A stretch of DNA of 45,752 nucleotides from Photobacterium proteolyticum (GTDB lineage: Bacteria > Pseudomonadota > Gammaproteobacteria > Enterobacterales > Vibrionaceae). Below, piece by piece: positions 26,598-36,303 of this stretch. The notes below the pieces were generated by a model. It made no database searches and was not told the DNA's origin. It worked only from the letters and a program-made list of their open reading frames with translations. The stretch's first letter is position 1; each line of letters opens with the position of its first letter. The stretch is from contig NZ_MJIL01000086.1 of assembly GCF_001939735.1 (NCBI RefSeq), positions 1,412 through 47,163 of the forward strand, given 5' to 3'. The position numbers were made by a program, and so were the translations under genes.

Positions 26598-27362
26598 ATG
26601 ACAGCCAAGCTACACTGGCAAACTGAAGGCCAAGGTTCGGATCTGGTTCTCATTCATGGCTGGGGCATGAACGGGGCCGTTTGGCAGCAGCTATTGCCAT
26701 TGCTGACGCCACATTTTCGGGTTCACTTGGTCGACTTACCCGGCTATGGTCACAGTCGTGAACATCATGCAGGCAATATTGAAGAAATGGCATACCAATT
26801 GCTTGAAAATTCACCAGAGTCTGCAATTTGGTTGGGCTGGTCCCTTGGCGGGCTGGTGGCTACCCAGGCTGCCATTCAGGCACCTGAACGGGTAAATGCA
26901 CTGGTAACGGTTGCCAGTTCCCCGCGTTTTGCAGCCGAAAACACATGGCGAGGTATTAAGCCCCAGGTACTGAACGATTTTCAGCGCCAGCTGAGTGATG
27001 ACTTCCAGCTGACTGTCGAGCGCTTTATGGCGCTGCAGGCAATGGGAAGCCCGACGGCAAGGCAGGACATCAAATTGCTGAAGCAGGCGGTGCTATCGCG
27101 TCCCCTGCCCAATCCCAAGGCGCTGGCGTCCGGATTGCAGTTGTTGGCTGATGTTGATTTACGCGAGCAGCTGGATCAGATTTCGCAGCCCTGGCTGCGC
27201 TTGTACGGGCGGCTTGACGGCCTGGTACCGGTGAAGGTTGCTGCCGAACTGGATGCGCTGGCGCCCCGGTCCGAGCGGCAAGTGTTTGCCGCGGCATCGC
27301 ATGCTCCGTTCATCTCGCACCCCGAGGAGTTTGTGAAGGCACTACGTACCTTCATCGGATAG
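26598..27362 (+). CDS. bioH: BioH, pimeloyl-ACP methyl ester carboxylesterase
   Basis: BioH removes the methyl group from pimeloyl-ACP methyl ester to supply biotin synthesis. The 254-residue alpha/beta hydrolase has the nucleophile Ser82 in GWSLGG, Asp207 in YGRLDGLVP and His235 in ASHAPFISHP, the same positions as the E. coli triad. The oxyanion motif HGWGMNG is at 20-26. The ATG at 26598 has GAGGGAAG upstream. Its place beside gntX and nfuA supports the assignment. Confidence 0.95.
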   Translation: MTAKLHWQTEGQGSDLVLIHGWGMNGAVWQQLLPLLTPHFRVHLVDLPGYGHSREHHAGNIEEMAYQLLENSPESAIWLGWSLGGLVATQAAIQAPERVNALVTVASSPRFAAENTWRGIKPQVLNDFQRQLSDDFQLTVERFMALQAMGSPTARQDIKLLKQAVLSRPLPNPKALASGLQLLADVDLREQLDQISQPWLRLYGRLDGLVPVKVAAELDALAPRSERQVFAAASHAPFISHPEEFVKALRTFIG

Positions 27363-27474
27363 GCTTAACGGAATACTGGTCATGTGTGGCGCATCGGTAA
27401 CATTTTATTAAACTTTTCGAAAATGATGCCGATACATTAAAAATGGAGTTGCTCTGTAAAGGAGAGAGGCCATA

Positions 27475-27843
27475 ATGACAGTAGGAAGTGTTGCGAATAC
27501 AAATGTTTATTCGCCTGCGACGCTAAAAGCGTCGGCTGCAGCTTCAGCCAAGACCAATGAAGGGAGTCAGACGGCTGAGCAAACCCGTTCCGTGAAAACC
27601 GGCGAAAGCTCCGTATCGATCTCCGAGGAGGCGAAACGCATGCAGGCGGCAGACACGGGCAAACAGAAAACTGAAGCTGATGATGGTACGCAAACGACGC
27701 AGCTCGCTGAGTCGTTCGCCTATGGTGCATTGGGTATGGATCACCCCGATGAAGTGAAGCAAAATACCGATGATTTCTATACTGCAGGGCAAGTGCTGTC
27801 AGCCCTGGGTACGGTAGCGACGGTGTTGCTTGCAATCGCCTGA
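27475..27843 (+). CDS. unrecognised small protein with C-terminal hydrophobic segment
   Basis: The 122-residue product was not recognised. Residues 1-70 are rich in Ser, Thr, Ala and Gln with no clear fold, including SSVSISEEAKRM. The C-terminus ends in a hydrophobic stretch (AGQVLSALGTVATVLLAIA) that could be a membrane tail anchor. A good ribosome-binding site (GGAGAG) before the ATG at 27475 and a following gene 38 bp on suggest a real two-gene unit. Confidence 0.65.
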   Translation: MTVGSVANTNVYSPATLKASAAASAKTNEGSQTAEQTRSVKTGESSVSISEEAKRMQAADTGKQKTEADDGTQTTQLAESFAYGALGMDHPDEVKQNTDDFYTAGQVLSALGTVATVLLAIA

Positions 27844-27881
27844 TTGACCCCGTCAGCTGATGCCCGGAGAAGAGCGTCAGC

Positions 27882-28343
27882 ATGATTGTTTCCCCAATAC
27901 AGGTAGGAGCGCCAACCGTAGCTCCTTCAGTGAACCCGCCTACCGAACAGGTCGCGCGGGATAATCGTGTTCGTGAAAAAATCGTCCCACCGACCCAAAC
28001 CGCCGAATCTGCGCGGGAGAAACCACTCAGCAGCGATGAAAAACAGTTAAAAAAGCCTTCCTGGGATCCCAGCGAGCATCCTGACTATCATGAGCTTGCC
28101 GTCACCGAGCAACAGTACGGCTATCAGGAGGATTTCGAGCAGCTGGTCAAGGCGCTGTCAGCCGATAGCTATATGGCTGATGTGAGCGAGCTGGGCTATT
28201 CCATGCACATTCAGCTGCCGAGAGATTTGCTTGAGGAGCTGGAGAAAATCAGCCAGGTCGAGCGAACCAAGGGGGTTGTCGCCCACCGCTATGCACAGGC
28301 CACCGTGCCTAACCCGCCGACGGAATATCTGGTGGTGTTGTAG
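27882..28343 (+). CDS. unrecognised small protein with disordered Pro-rich N-terminus
   Basis: The 153-residue product was not recognised. The first 70 residues are Pro- and charge-rich and probably disordered (PTEQVARDNRVREKI). Residues 75-153 read as a folded domain with predicted helices around YQEDFEQLVKAL and PRDLLEELEKISQVE. There is no signal peptide or membrane segment. GGAGAAGAG precedes the ATG at 27882. It lies directly after the previous small gene and before the terminator at 28434. Confidence 0.65.
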   Translation: MIVSPIQVGAPTVAPSVNPPTEQVARDNRVREKIVPPTQTAESAREKPLSSDEKQLKKPSWDPSEHPDYHELAVTEQQYGYQEDFEQLVKALSADSYMADVSELGYSMHIQLPRDLLEELEKISQVERTKGVVAHRYAQATVPNPPTEYLVVL

Positions 28344-28433
28344 GCATTGATTCCGCCCCTAGAAAGAGCAGGTCGAGGAAAAGCAAGAGCAGAGTACTTC
28401 TTGAGACTGTGAATCTTGGTCTGCAGACCCTAT

Positions 28434-28468
28434 AAAAAAAGAGCCAGCATGAGAATGCTGGCTCTTTT
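28434..28468. terminator. bidirectional terminator between the small-protein gene and tex
   Basis: GAGCCAGCAT, loop GAGA and ATGCTGGCTC form a 10-bp stem. A run of seven A on the left gives seven U for the minus-strand tex transcript; four T on the right serve the plus strand. Confidence 0.92.
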
Positions 28469-28507
28469 GCTTTCACTCGAGGCTTGTTTCTAGCCCACCG
28501 TTACTAT

Positions 28508-30844
28508 TTACTTCTTTTTCGCGTTGGCAAAGGCCGCGGCAAAGGCACCCCCCATCGCACTGTTATTGCTTTGACCCTGGTGACTGCGGTTGCTATTGCC
28601 ACGCGGCTGGCGTTGCTCGCGAGGTTGCTGGCGCTGGCCTTGCGGTTTGCGGGCAGGCTTCTCCTGTCCCGGCTCGTCATTGAGGCGCATAGACATGCCG
28701 ATCCGCTTACGTTGCAGGTCGACTTCCATCACCTTCACCTTGACGATATCACCGGCCTTGACGACCTCGCGCGGGTCTGACACAAACTTGTCAGACAGTG
28801 CCGAGATGTGGACCAGTCCGTCCTGGTGGACACCGACATCGACGAAGGCCCCGAAGTTGGTGACATTGGTGATCACGCCTTCCAGAACCATCCCCGGGAT
28901 CAGATCTTTGACCTCGTTGACGCCTTCGGCAAATGTCGCCGTCTTGAACTCCGGGCGCGGATCGCGGCCCGGCTTGTCCAGCTCGCTGATGATATCGGTG
29001 ACTGTCGGCAGACCGAACTTTTCATCGGTATATTCGGCAGGCTTGAGTCCGCGGAGGAAATCGCTGTTGCCGATAATGGCATCGACCGGCTTGTCGTTGC
29101 TGGCGGCAATGGCTTTGACCACCGCGTAGGATTCCGGGTGTACCGCCGAGCTGTCGAGCGGGTTCTTGCCGTTCATGATGCGCAGGAAGCCGGCACACTG
29201 CTCGAAGGCTTTCGGCCCGAGGCGCGCCACTTTCTTCAGGGTGGTACGGGCATCAAAACGGCCGTTCTCGTCGCGGTAGCTGACAATATTCTGGGCAATG
29301 GTGGTGTTCAGGCCTGCAACCCGGGTCAGCAGCGCCGGTGAGGCGGTGTTGACATCGACACCAACGGCGTTTACACAGTCTTCCACTACCGCATCCAGAC
29401 GCTTGGCCAGCATGCTTTGGCTGACATCGTGCTGGTACTGGCCGACACCGATGGATTTCGGGTCAATCTTCACCAGCTCGGCAAGCGGGTCCTGCAGGCG
29501 GCGGCCGATAGACACGGCACCACGCAGGGAGACATCCAGGTTAGGGAACTCGTTGGCTGCCAGCTCCGAGGCCGAGTAGACCGAGGCACCGGCCTCGCTC
29601 ACCATCACACTCTGGACTTTCAGGTTGTTGTCTTTGAGCAAGTTGGTGACAAAGCTGTCTGTTTCACGTGAAGCAGTGCCGTTACCAATCGCGATCAGGT
29701 TGACGTTATGTTTGGTGATCAGTGCTAACACCGTCGCTTCTGACTGGGCAACCTGACGCTGCGGCTGATGCGGGTAAATAGTGGCTGTATCGAGCAGCTT
29801 GCCGGTTTGATCGACAACGGCTACCTTACAGCCGGTACGCAGGCCCGGATCCAGCGCCAGGGTGATACGCGGCCCGGCCGGCGCTGCCATCAACAGGTCT
29901 TTGAGGTTGTCGGCGAAAACCTGCATGGCACCGTCTTCGGCTTTCTCGCGCAGTGCGCTCATCAGCTCGGTTTCCATGTGCATCAGGATTTTTATCCGCC
30001 ACGCCCAGCTAATCACCTGTTTGCGCCAGGTATCGGCAGGCTGGCTGCCGAGGGTCACGCCATAGTGATCGGCAATCATGATTTCGCAGTAAGAGCCGCG
30101 GACACCTTCTTCCTGCTGGGGATCGGCGTTCAATGATAGCTGCAGAAAACCTTCGTTCCGGCCGCGGAACAGGGCCAGGGCACGGTGCGACGGAATGTTT
30201 TTCAGCGGCTCGTTGTATTCGAAGTAATCCTTGAACTTGGCGCCTTCCTGCTCTTTGCCATCAACCAGGCGGGAGGTCAGCTCGGCATTGCTTTGCAGGT
30301 GGCGGCGAACTTTGTCCAGCAGCGCGGCGTCTTCGGCAAAGCGTTCCATCAAAATGGCACGGGCACCATCAAGGGCAGCCTTGGTGTCGCCAACGCCCTT
30401 GTCGGCATCCACATAGCCTGCTGCTGTGGCTTCCGGCTCCTGGCTAGGTTGCTGCCACAGGGTGTCGGCAAGCGGAGCCAGGCCGGCTTCAATGGCAATC
30501 TGTCCTTTGGTACGGCGCTTTGGCTTATAAGGCAGGTACAGATCTTCAAGGCGGGTTTTGCTGTCGGCCCCGGTAATTTCTGCTTCTAGCTCTGGGGTCA
30601 GCTTGCCCTGCTCGGTAATTGACTTGAGGATAACCTGGCGGCGATCGTCCAGCTCGCGCAGGTAACCGAGGCGGGATTCCAGGTTACGAAGTTGGGTATC
30701 GTCCAGTCCTCCGGTGACTTCCTTACGGTAGCGGGCAATAAAGGGCACCGTGTTACCGTCATCTAACAGAGTGACTGCTGCTGTGATTTGCTCGTTGCGA
30801 ACATTCAGCTCGCTGGCAATCATCTGATTAATAGCGTTGCTCAT
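28508..30844 (-). CDS. tex: Tex/YhgF, S1-domain RNA-binding transcription accessory protein
   Basis: Tex is a conserved nucleic-acid-binding protein tied to transcription. The 778-residue product has the family N-terminal domain ([17 protein letters not shown]), the YqgF-like RNase H-fold region ([19 protein letters not shown]), helix-hairpin-helix repeats ([18 protein letters not shown]), and an S1 domain ([21 protein letters not shown]). The last 60 residues are a Gln/Arg/Pro/Asn-rich tail. The start is the ATG at 30844. Confidence 0.95.
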   Translation of the reverse strand: MSNAINQMIASELNVRNEQITAAVTLLDDGNTVPFIARYRKEVTGGLDDTQLRNLESRLGYLRELDDRRQVILKSITEQGKLTPELEAEITGADSKTRLEDLYLPYKPKRRTKGQIAIEAGLAPLADTLWQQPSQEPEATAAGYVDADKGVGDTKAALDGARAILMERFAEDAALLDKVRRHLQSNAELTSRLVDGKEQEGAKFKDYFEYNEPLKNIPSHRALALFRGRNEGFLQLSLNADPQQEEGVRGSYCEIMIADHYGVTLGSQPADTWRKQVISWAWRIKILMHMETELMSALREKAEDGAMQVFADNLKDLLMAAPAGPRITLALDPGLRTGCKVAVVDQTGKLLDTATIYPHQPQRQVAQSEATVLALITKHNVNLIAIGNGTASRETDSFVTNLLKDNNLKVQSVMVSEAGASVYSASELAANEFPNLDVSLRGAVSIGRRLQDPLAELVKIDPKSIGVGQYQHDVSQSMLAKRLDAVVEDCVNAVGVDVNTASPALLTRVAGLNTTIAQNIVSYRDENGRFDARTTLKKVARLGPKAFEQCAGFLRIMNGKNPLDSSAVHPESYAVVKAIAASNDKPVDAIIGNSDFLRGLKPAEYTDEKFGLPTVTDIISELDKPGRDPRPEFKTATFAEGVNEVKDLIPGMVLEGVITNVTNFGAFVDVGVHQDGLVHISALSDKFVSDPREVVKAGDIVKVKVMEVDLQRKRIGMSMRLNDEPGQEKPARKPQGQRQQPREQRQPRGNSNRSHQGQSNNSAMGGAFAAAFANAKKK

Positions 30845-30994
30845 CCGTTGTATCTCTTGGTTGTCGTTAACCCGCCCATTCTACGGAGGAATGGAGGAGT
30901 AGCAAGGCGTGATCTGTTAAGAGTGTGTCAGTGTCCGTTAAGCGTAGGCGGTTGGGAGCAAGAATGCGATATGGCTTCAGAGCGAGGGGAATCG

Positions 30995-31045
30995 CGCTTT
31001 ACTCACGAGTCAGCGGTCAATATAGGTGCCAACTCGTGAAAAGCG
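30995..31045. other. hairpin at the 3' end of the minus-strand operon
   Basis: TCACGAGT (31003-31010) and ACTCGTGA (31032-31039) are perfect reverse complements with a 21-base loop. CGCTTT (30995-31000) and AAAGCG (31040-31045) extend the stem past a two-base bulge. It lies 11 bp after the stop of the gene ending at 31056 and probably ends or protects that transcript; no T-run follows. Confidence 0.55.
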
Positions 31046-31055
31046 GGGGAAAGGG

Positions 31056-31796
31056 TTACAGAGACGGCTCCGATTCACCGGCACCGCGGCGGGAGGTATC
31101 GCTGGATTCGACCAGGATTGCGCCGGCAGCCTGTTTGATCCGCTGCCAGTGGGCTTCATCGACGGTGATGCCTTCCTGCCAGGCTTGTGCCTGGGTTTCA
31201 GCCAGGGTCTGCGATGAGATATGGTGATCGAACTCGGCAGCGGAAGGCAACGGGATAGGCTGGGTGCTGATCTCAATCCTCAGGCTATGCAGGCACGACG
31301 GCTGCTTGGCTGGCCGGGCAGAGACAAATAGCTCGGGATTGATGCAGCCTTTGTTAAGGACATACACGACATGCTTGGGAGCATGGCCGTTGTGCCAGGA
31401 GGCTTTGACCGATAGTCCCTTGGCAGCCAGCTTGACCAGCTCGCCAAAGGCCAGCCAGCGGTTGTGGCATTGCTGGATATCGAGGGTAATGTTGTTTCGG
31501 CCAATCAGTTTTTCAAGGGTGAAATCAAGCACTGTCGGCAGGTGACAGAGAATGCTGCAGCCGTGCAGGTTGGCTGTGAGCTGGGCTGCAGAGGTGGCAT
31601 CGACATCCACCGGACAGTCGCGCTCCTGCTGCAGGAAGTCAAGTGCCTTGACGAAGTGTTCGATGCCGTTGAGGCCGACCATTTCCAGGTCGGCAACCAT
31701 GTTGGCAATCATGTCGGCTTCACCACAGCTACGTCGCAGGCCGGTAAAGGCTTTGCCTGTCAGTACGACCAGTTCGTTGTGTGAGACTTGCATCAT
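31056..31796 (-). CDS. protein of unknown function, possibly DUF3726 family
   Basis: The product from ATG 31796 is 246 residues. The N-terminal part (SHNELVVLTGKAFTGLRRSCGEADMIANMVADLEM) resembles, from memory, the DUF3726 family; this was not verified. There is no signal peptide, membrane segment or known catalytic motif. Its ATG overlaps the TGA of the gene before it (ATGA), so the two proteins are made together and may work as a pair. It is the last gene of the minus-strand operon that starts at 38221. Function unknown. Confidence 0.75.
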   Translation of the reverse strand: MMQVSHNELVVLTGKAFTGLRRSCGEADMIANMVADLEMVGLNGIEHFVKALDFLQQERDCPVDVDATSAAQLTANLHGCSILCHLPTVLDFTLEKLIGRNNITLDIQQCHNRWLAFGELVKLAAKGLSVKASWHNGHAPKHVVYVLNKGCINPELFVSARPAKQPSCLHSLRIEISTQPIPLPSAAEFDHHISSQTLAETQAQAWQEGITVDEAHWQRIKQAAGAILVESSDTSRRGAGESEPSL

Positions 31797-33520
31797 GCGT
31801 TGTCCTCCGGCTGAGAGCTTGTGTTGGCAGTGGTGTCGGTAGCTGTGTCGGTGACTGGCAGTAGCGGGAATAGCCATTCGCCGTCATGTATTTCATCGCT
31901 CAGGGGAGCCCCCTGGAAAAAGGTTACCCGTACCCAGCGGTCCGAGCGCGGGTCAAACTTGGTGGCACCAAACATGGCCAGCTTACAGCGCAAGAGATGC
32001 ATCGGCAGTGCCGTCTGGCTGAGCACGTTCATCTGAATGTCGCCCATCGGGCAATGGCCAAGGGTCCAGGTGCGCCGGGCAATGGAGCGGAACTGTGGCT
32101 GCTTGAGCAGAAACTCCGCCAGCGAGCACTGGCCGGATTCTGCCGATAGTACTTGGTTCAAGCGGTAAACCTGACGCGCAACATCAAGCCCGAGCTCACG
32201 GTCCTCGCCCGGCTCCTGACCCCGGATGCCCATTCGCGGTTCTTCCTTGTCCTCCGAGCGGTACCAGAACCAGTAGCTGTTTTCCGGCTGGTTGAAATTG
32301 ATATCCAGCGCCCAGCGGTACCGGCTGGCGAGCAGCTGCTGCAAATCGCCGACGGTAATACCCGGGCTCAGGGCTAGATTCTCATCGGCATTCATGGTGT
32401 TTTCAAAGTTGTCGACATCCTCGGGGTAGAGCTCCAGCAGGCAGGCCAGGGCAATCTCCTGTGCCTCGTAGCTATAGCGTTGATTCTGCTCCAGCCAGTG
32501 CTGCCAGACTTGATGCTGTTTTGCTGCGACGGGCAGCGAACGGATCACCGCCTCGAGGTCACTGACAGCCTGGTGGTTCAATGTCCGCTGGTGGTCGTCA
32601 ATCGTAATGACCTGCTGCAGGTGCAGGCAGGCGCGCTGGAGCAGCGGAATTATTGTCTTGCAACCCGCCGGAGTGACTGACTTGCCACTGATAGCGGCGA
32701 CGGCTTTTTCCCGCTCGGACAACCATTGATCGACGATGCGGGGGTGGTTGATGAGGTATGGTGCCATGCCCAGTCCGGTTGCATTGCCGACACCCAGATA
32801 TCGCTGGAGGGGGCGTGCAAGCTCGACGGCCTTATCGCCACCTTGCTGCCGGGCAAGAAAGTGGATCCAGTCGAGGCTGAACTGGCGCAACATATACACG
32901 GCGCACATCTGGGCGCTAAAGGAAAGGTTGAAGTCGCAGTTGTTTTTTAAGATCTCGAAGTCGGCAATACCAAACTTGCCGTTACCGTAAACGGCGGTGG
33001 TACGCAGAATATAGCCGACACTGGCGAGTACCTGGCTGTCAGGCTGGCGGCCCCGGGACAGGGATTCGACCAGATGGTCAAACACCCGGACGCTTTTGTT
33101 GGCTCGTGCAAGTACCAGCACTTTGCTGGAGTTCCTGCCGGCTTCCTGGAGCGGCACATTGCTTTGCAGCTGGGTCAATAGCGCATCGTCTACATCGCCT
33201 TGTACCAGGGCGAAAGTGATATCCCACTTTTCCGCGATAACCCGGTCGTTACGCTCTTCATCGGCGATGGCATCGGAAAAGACTACCAGATGGTAGTGGT
33301 TCTCGGGTGTTTGCAGGCGATAGATCGCCGTACCGAATCCGAGCTCGGACAAAGCCCAGTGATATTGGCTAACTTGCCAGTGCTGATTGGCCATCCGGCG
33401 GATCAGGCTCCTGACGAAGCTGATCCGGGTCTGATGCATGGCGCCTAGTCGCTCCGGGGCCATGACGGTATCCGGGTGACGTAGCTGTGGTTGGGTTCCA
33501 GTACAACGATGTGCATCCAT
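31793..33520 (-). CDS. large cytoplasmic protein of unknown function
   Basis: The product is about 575 residues and was not recognised. It shows no signal peptide or clear membrane helix. The N-terminal third is the most ordered-looking (SFVRSLIRRMANQHWQVSQ, then YHLVVFSDAIADEERNDRV, then VYGNGKFGIADFEIL). The start is unsure: ATG 33520 has GGTGAG just upstream and is used; ATG 33532 or TTG 33538 are possible. It is coupled to the following gene by an ATGA overlap and lies behind the BCCT transporter gene, so it probably serves the same catabolic process. Confidence 0.75.
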   Translation of the reverse strand: MDAHRCTGTQPQLRHPDTVMAPERLGAMHQTRISFVRSLIRRMANQHWQVSQYHWALSELGFGTAIYRLQTPENHYHLVVFSDAIADEERNDRVIAEKWDITFALVQGDVDDALLTQLQSNVPLQEAGRNSSKVLVLARANKSVRVFDHLVESLSRGRQPDSQVLASVGYILRTTAVYGNGKFGIADFEILKNNCDFNLSFSAQMCAVYMLRQFSLDWIHFLARQQGGDKAVELARPLQRYLGVGNATGLGMAPYLINHPRIVDQWLSEREKAVAAISGKSVTPAGCKTIIPLLQRACLHLQQVITIDDHQRTLNHQAVSDLEAVIRSLPVAAKQHQVWQHWLEQNQRYSYEAQEIALACLLELYPEDVDNFENTMNADENLALSPGITVGDLQQLLASRYRWALDINFNQPENSYWFWYRSEDKEEPRMGIRGQEPGEDRELGLDVARQVYRLNQVLSAESGQCSLAEFLLKQPQFRSIARRTWTLGHCPMGDIQMNVLSQTALPMHLLRCKLAMFGATKFDPRSDRWVRVTFFQGAPLSDEIHDGEWLFPLLPVTDTATDTTANTSSQPEDNA

Positions 33521-33636
33521 TTTGCTCACCATATCCAAGTTGTCTGAGCCGGTAACGGCTCATTATTTATTATGGAAGGCAGCTCGACAGGCTGCCTGAC
33601 CTTAGCTGTAAAGCGTGGTGTAGGGCAGTGCGTGGC

Positions 33637-35214
33637 TTATAAGCCTTGTTCCTTTGCCATCTTGAGTGCCAGCTTTGGCGCGTCCCAGAGTGACGGCAGC
33701 AAGATAAGTGAAACAGGCACTGCGGTAATGACTATGAAGGATTGCAGGGCAGAGACCCCGCCTGATCCCAGCGAGATCAGGATGATTGCTGTCAGTCCCA
33801 TCATGATCCCCCAGAAAGTACGAATAAACGCATTGGGCTCTGTCTCGCCGCTGATCACAACACTGATGGTATAGGTCATCGAGTCTCCGGTGGTGACGAT
33901 AAAGATAGTCGTCAGGATCAGGAACAGGATAGAGACAATTAACGGGAACGGCAGCTGCTGGGTGATGGCCAGCAGGGCACCCGGCAGGTTGAAGCCTTCG
34001 AAGGCTTTGCTCACCGAGCCCGGATCGGCAATCTCAAAGGCAATCCCGGAGCCACCGACGATAGTGAACCAGAAGCAGGTGATTAGCGGAGCAATGATGC
34101 TCAGTGTCATAACCAGTTGGCGAATGGTGCGGCCGCGAGAAATGCGGGAGATAAAGATGGCCATCATCGGGCCGTAACCCAGGAACCAGCCCCAGAAGAA
34201 TACCGTCCACCAGCTGAGCCAGCCTTCGTCACCGCGGTAGGTTGCCATCGGTACGAAGTTGTCGAGCATGGCACCGACACCCTGCAGGTAGCCGTTAATA
34301 ATAAAGCCCGTCGGGCCAACCAGTAGCAGGTAGGCCATCAGCGCAACGGCCAGAATGATGTTCCAGCGGCTGAGGATCTGGATCCCGCGGTTTAGCCCGC
34401 TCAGCGCCGACAGTGTATAGATTGCGATGGCAAAAAGGATAATGATGAACTGGGTGGTGAAGCCATCGGGAATATCGAACAGCGAGTTCAGGGCAAAGCT
34501 GATTTGCAGGCCAAGGAAACCGATAGGGCCGATGGTGCCGGCTGCAACGGCAATGATACAGCAGGCATCGATGGTGTTGCCCATCGCCCCTTTCAGTGCG
34601 CGCTCACCCAGCAATGGGTACAGCAGGGTGCGAGGCTGAAGCGGCAGTCCTTTGTCATAGTGCAGGTGCATCAGGACGATGGAAGTCAGGCTGCCGGTAA
34701 TGGCCCAGGCCAGGAATCCCCAGTGCATGAACGACTGCGACAAGGCATTGATGGCGGTCTGCCACGGGCTGTCAGGCACGCCATACAGCGGCGGCGGGCT
34801 GACATAGTGGGCAATCGGCTCTGCCGCCGCCCAGAATACGCCACCACCGGCGAGCAGGGTGCAGAGCAGGATGGCTATCCAGCGGAAGCTGTCGATTTCC
34901 GGTGTATCCAGACGTCCCAGTCTGACATGGCCGGTTTTACCTGCGGCAAGGGCAAGGCCGATCAAAAAGGTCAGTAGCAGCAAGATTTGCCAGTACGGGC
35001 CAAAAAAGGTAACCGACCAGGAGAAACCGGTATTGACGAAGGTGGAGAGCAGGGCATTGTCATACAGGGCGAGGGCAACGAACAGGGCGATAAACCCACC
35101 GCTCAGCCATTGCACCGGGCTTTTCAGTCCCAGTTTGTCTGATGCGGTTTGCTGCTTTGCCGATGGATGACGGGTCATAGGCTGTGCTTTAGCTGTGTTC
35201 ATGATGTCGGACAT
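33637..35214 (-). CDS. BCCT family transporter (betaine/choline/carnitine-like)
   Basis: BCCT carriers import quaternary ammonium and related compounds with Na+ or H+. The 525-residue product has about twelve helices and the family signature WWTVFFWGWFLGYGPMMAIF followed by ISRGRTIRQ. Compared with the BetP substrate box, two tryptophans are kept (Trp341, Trp343), two others are Phe344 and Tyr347; in the earlier helix Trp165 and Trp170 are kept but the usual Tyr is Thr173. The cage is thus aromatic but altered, so the substrate need not be betaine itself. The N-terminal tail is short and the C-terminal one too, unlike osmosensing members. ATG 35214 has GGAGA upstream. Confidence 0.9.
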   Translation of the reverse strand: MSDIMNTAKAQPMTRHPSAKQQTASDKLGLKSPVQWLSGGFIALFVALALYDNALLSTFVNTGFSWSVTFFGPYWQILLLLTFLIGLALAAGKTGHVRLGRLDTPEIDSFRWIAILLCTLLAGGGVFWAAAEPIAHYVSPPPLYGVPDSPWQTAINALSQSFMHWGFLAWAITGSLTSIVLMHLHYDKGLPLQPRTLLYPLLGERALKGAMGNTIDACCIIAVAAGTIGPIGFLGLQISFALNSLFDIPDGFTTQFIIILFAIAIYTLSALSGLNRGIQILSRWNIILAVALMAYLLLVGPTGFIINGYLQGVGAMLDNFVPMATYRGDEGWLSWWTVFFWGWFLGYGPMMAIFISRISRGRTIRQLVMTLSIIAPLITCFWFTIVGGSGIAFEIADPGSVSKAFEGFNLPGALLAITQQLPFPLIVSILFLILTTIFIVTTGDSMTYTISVVISGETEPNAFIRTFWGIMMGLTAIILISLGSGGVSALQSFIVITAVPVSLILLPSLWDAPKLALKMAKEQGL

Positions 35215-35304
35215 ACAATGTCTCCAGACGTTATCGGATTTGCATGGGCAAAAAACGTAATGGTGACGGCCTGCGTAAGAGTATAGTTATGGGCAGGCGG
35301 TCAG

Positions 35305-36294
35305 TTATTTGGCGGGCGCAAGGCCGTCTTTCAGGAAGCTGAACCAGTTTCCTCCCATGATCTGGCTTGTTTCCGTGTCGCTGAATCCTTGTTTCAACAG
35401 GCCGTTATAGATGTTCTCCATCCCTTTGTTGTCACAGAACCAGGGCAGAGCATCCGGCCAGCCGGCATTGCTGGATGAGCCTTCGCCATAGTCCATGGCC
35501 TTCGACCAGCGGCCGTTTCGCATCCACTCCAGCACTGCCTGCGGTTGGTTGAGGCAAAGATCGCTGCCGATACCTAGGTGTTCCACCCCGACCAGATTTG
35601 CGGTGTCGGCAATCATCTGACAGAAGCGTTCCAATGAGCACTGGCTGCCGTCCGGCAGGTGAAACGGGTAGAGGCTGAAGCCCAGCAGGCCGCCGCGGCT
35701 GGCCAGCGACTTGATGACCTCGTCGGATTTGTTGCGCAGGGCGTCGTGGGCCGAGGCCGGGTTGGCATGGCTGATACAGATTGGCCGGGCTGACAGGTCA
35801 ATCGCCTCTAGGGTCGAGCGCTCGGCACTGTGTGACATATCGATGATCATCCCGACCCGGTTCATCTCCGCAATGGCCTGCTTGCCAAAGCGGGTGACCC
35901 CGCTGTCTTCCTGCTCATAGCAACCCGTCGCCAGCAGGCTCTGGTTGTTGTAGGTGAGCTGCATGATCAGCAGCCCCTGCTTGCGCATGACCTCGATCAG
36001 GCCTATTTCATCATCTATCGGCGAGCAGTTCTGGGCCCCGAAGAAGATACCGACTTTTCCTGCTGCCTTGGCAGCCTCTATATCGGCCATGCTCATCACC
36101 GGCATGATGAGGTCGCTGTGTTGCTCGAAGTGGCGGTTCCACTCGGCAAAACGGGTAAGGGTTTCGCGGGCGGTTTCGTGATACACCAGCGTGGCATGTA
36201 CCGCGGTGATCCCGCTGGCCTTGAGCGTTTCAAAGTAGGCTCGATCCCAGTTGCAGTACTGCAGCCCGTCGATGATGATGCGATCCTGATACAT
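35305..36294 (-). CDS. atypical M19-family (membrane dipeptidase-like) amidohydrolase
   Basis: The 329-residue product belongs to the renal/membrane dipeptidase superfamily: His155 (DMSHSAERS), His176 (CISHANPASAHD), the RNKSDE segment and Asp245 (GIGSDL) are in place. However the usual N-terminal HxD metal ligands are absent (IIIDGLQYCNWD) and the bridging Glu position reads Gln in FFGAQN. The same DGL...W and GxQN pattern occurs, from memory, in an M19 subfamily near dimethylglycine-catabolic genes in Pseudomonas. True peptidase activity is therefore doubtful. Its ribosome-binding site (AAGGAG) directly follows the aldehyde dehydrogenase stop codon. Confidence 0.85.
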   Translation of the reverse strand: MYQDRIIIDGLQYCNWDRAYFETLKASGITAVHATLVYHETARETLTRFAEWNRHFEQHSDLIMPVMSMADIEAAKAAGKVGIFFGAQNCSPIDDEIGLIEVMRKQGLLIMQLTYNNQSLLATGCYEQEDSGVTRFGKQAIAEMNRVGMIIDMSHSAERSTLEAIDLSARPICISHANPASAHDALRNKSDEVIKSLASRGGLLGFSLYPFHLPDGSQCSLERFCQMIADTANLVGVEHLGIGSDLCLNQPQAVLEWMRNGRWSKAMDYGEGSSSNAGWPDALPWFCDNKGMENIYNGLLKQGFSDTETSQIMGGNWFSFLKDGLAPAK

Positions 36295-36303
36295 AGAAGC
36301 TCC

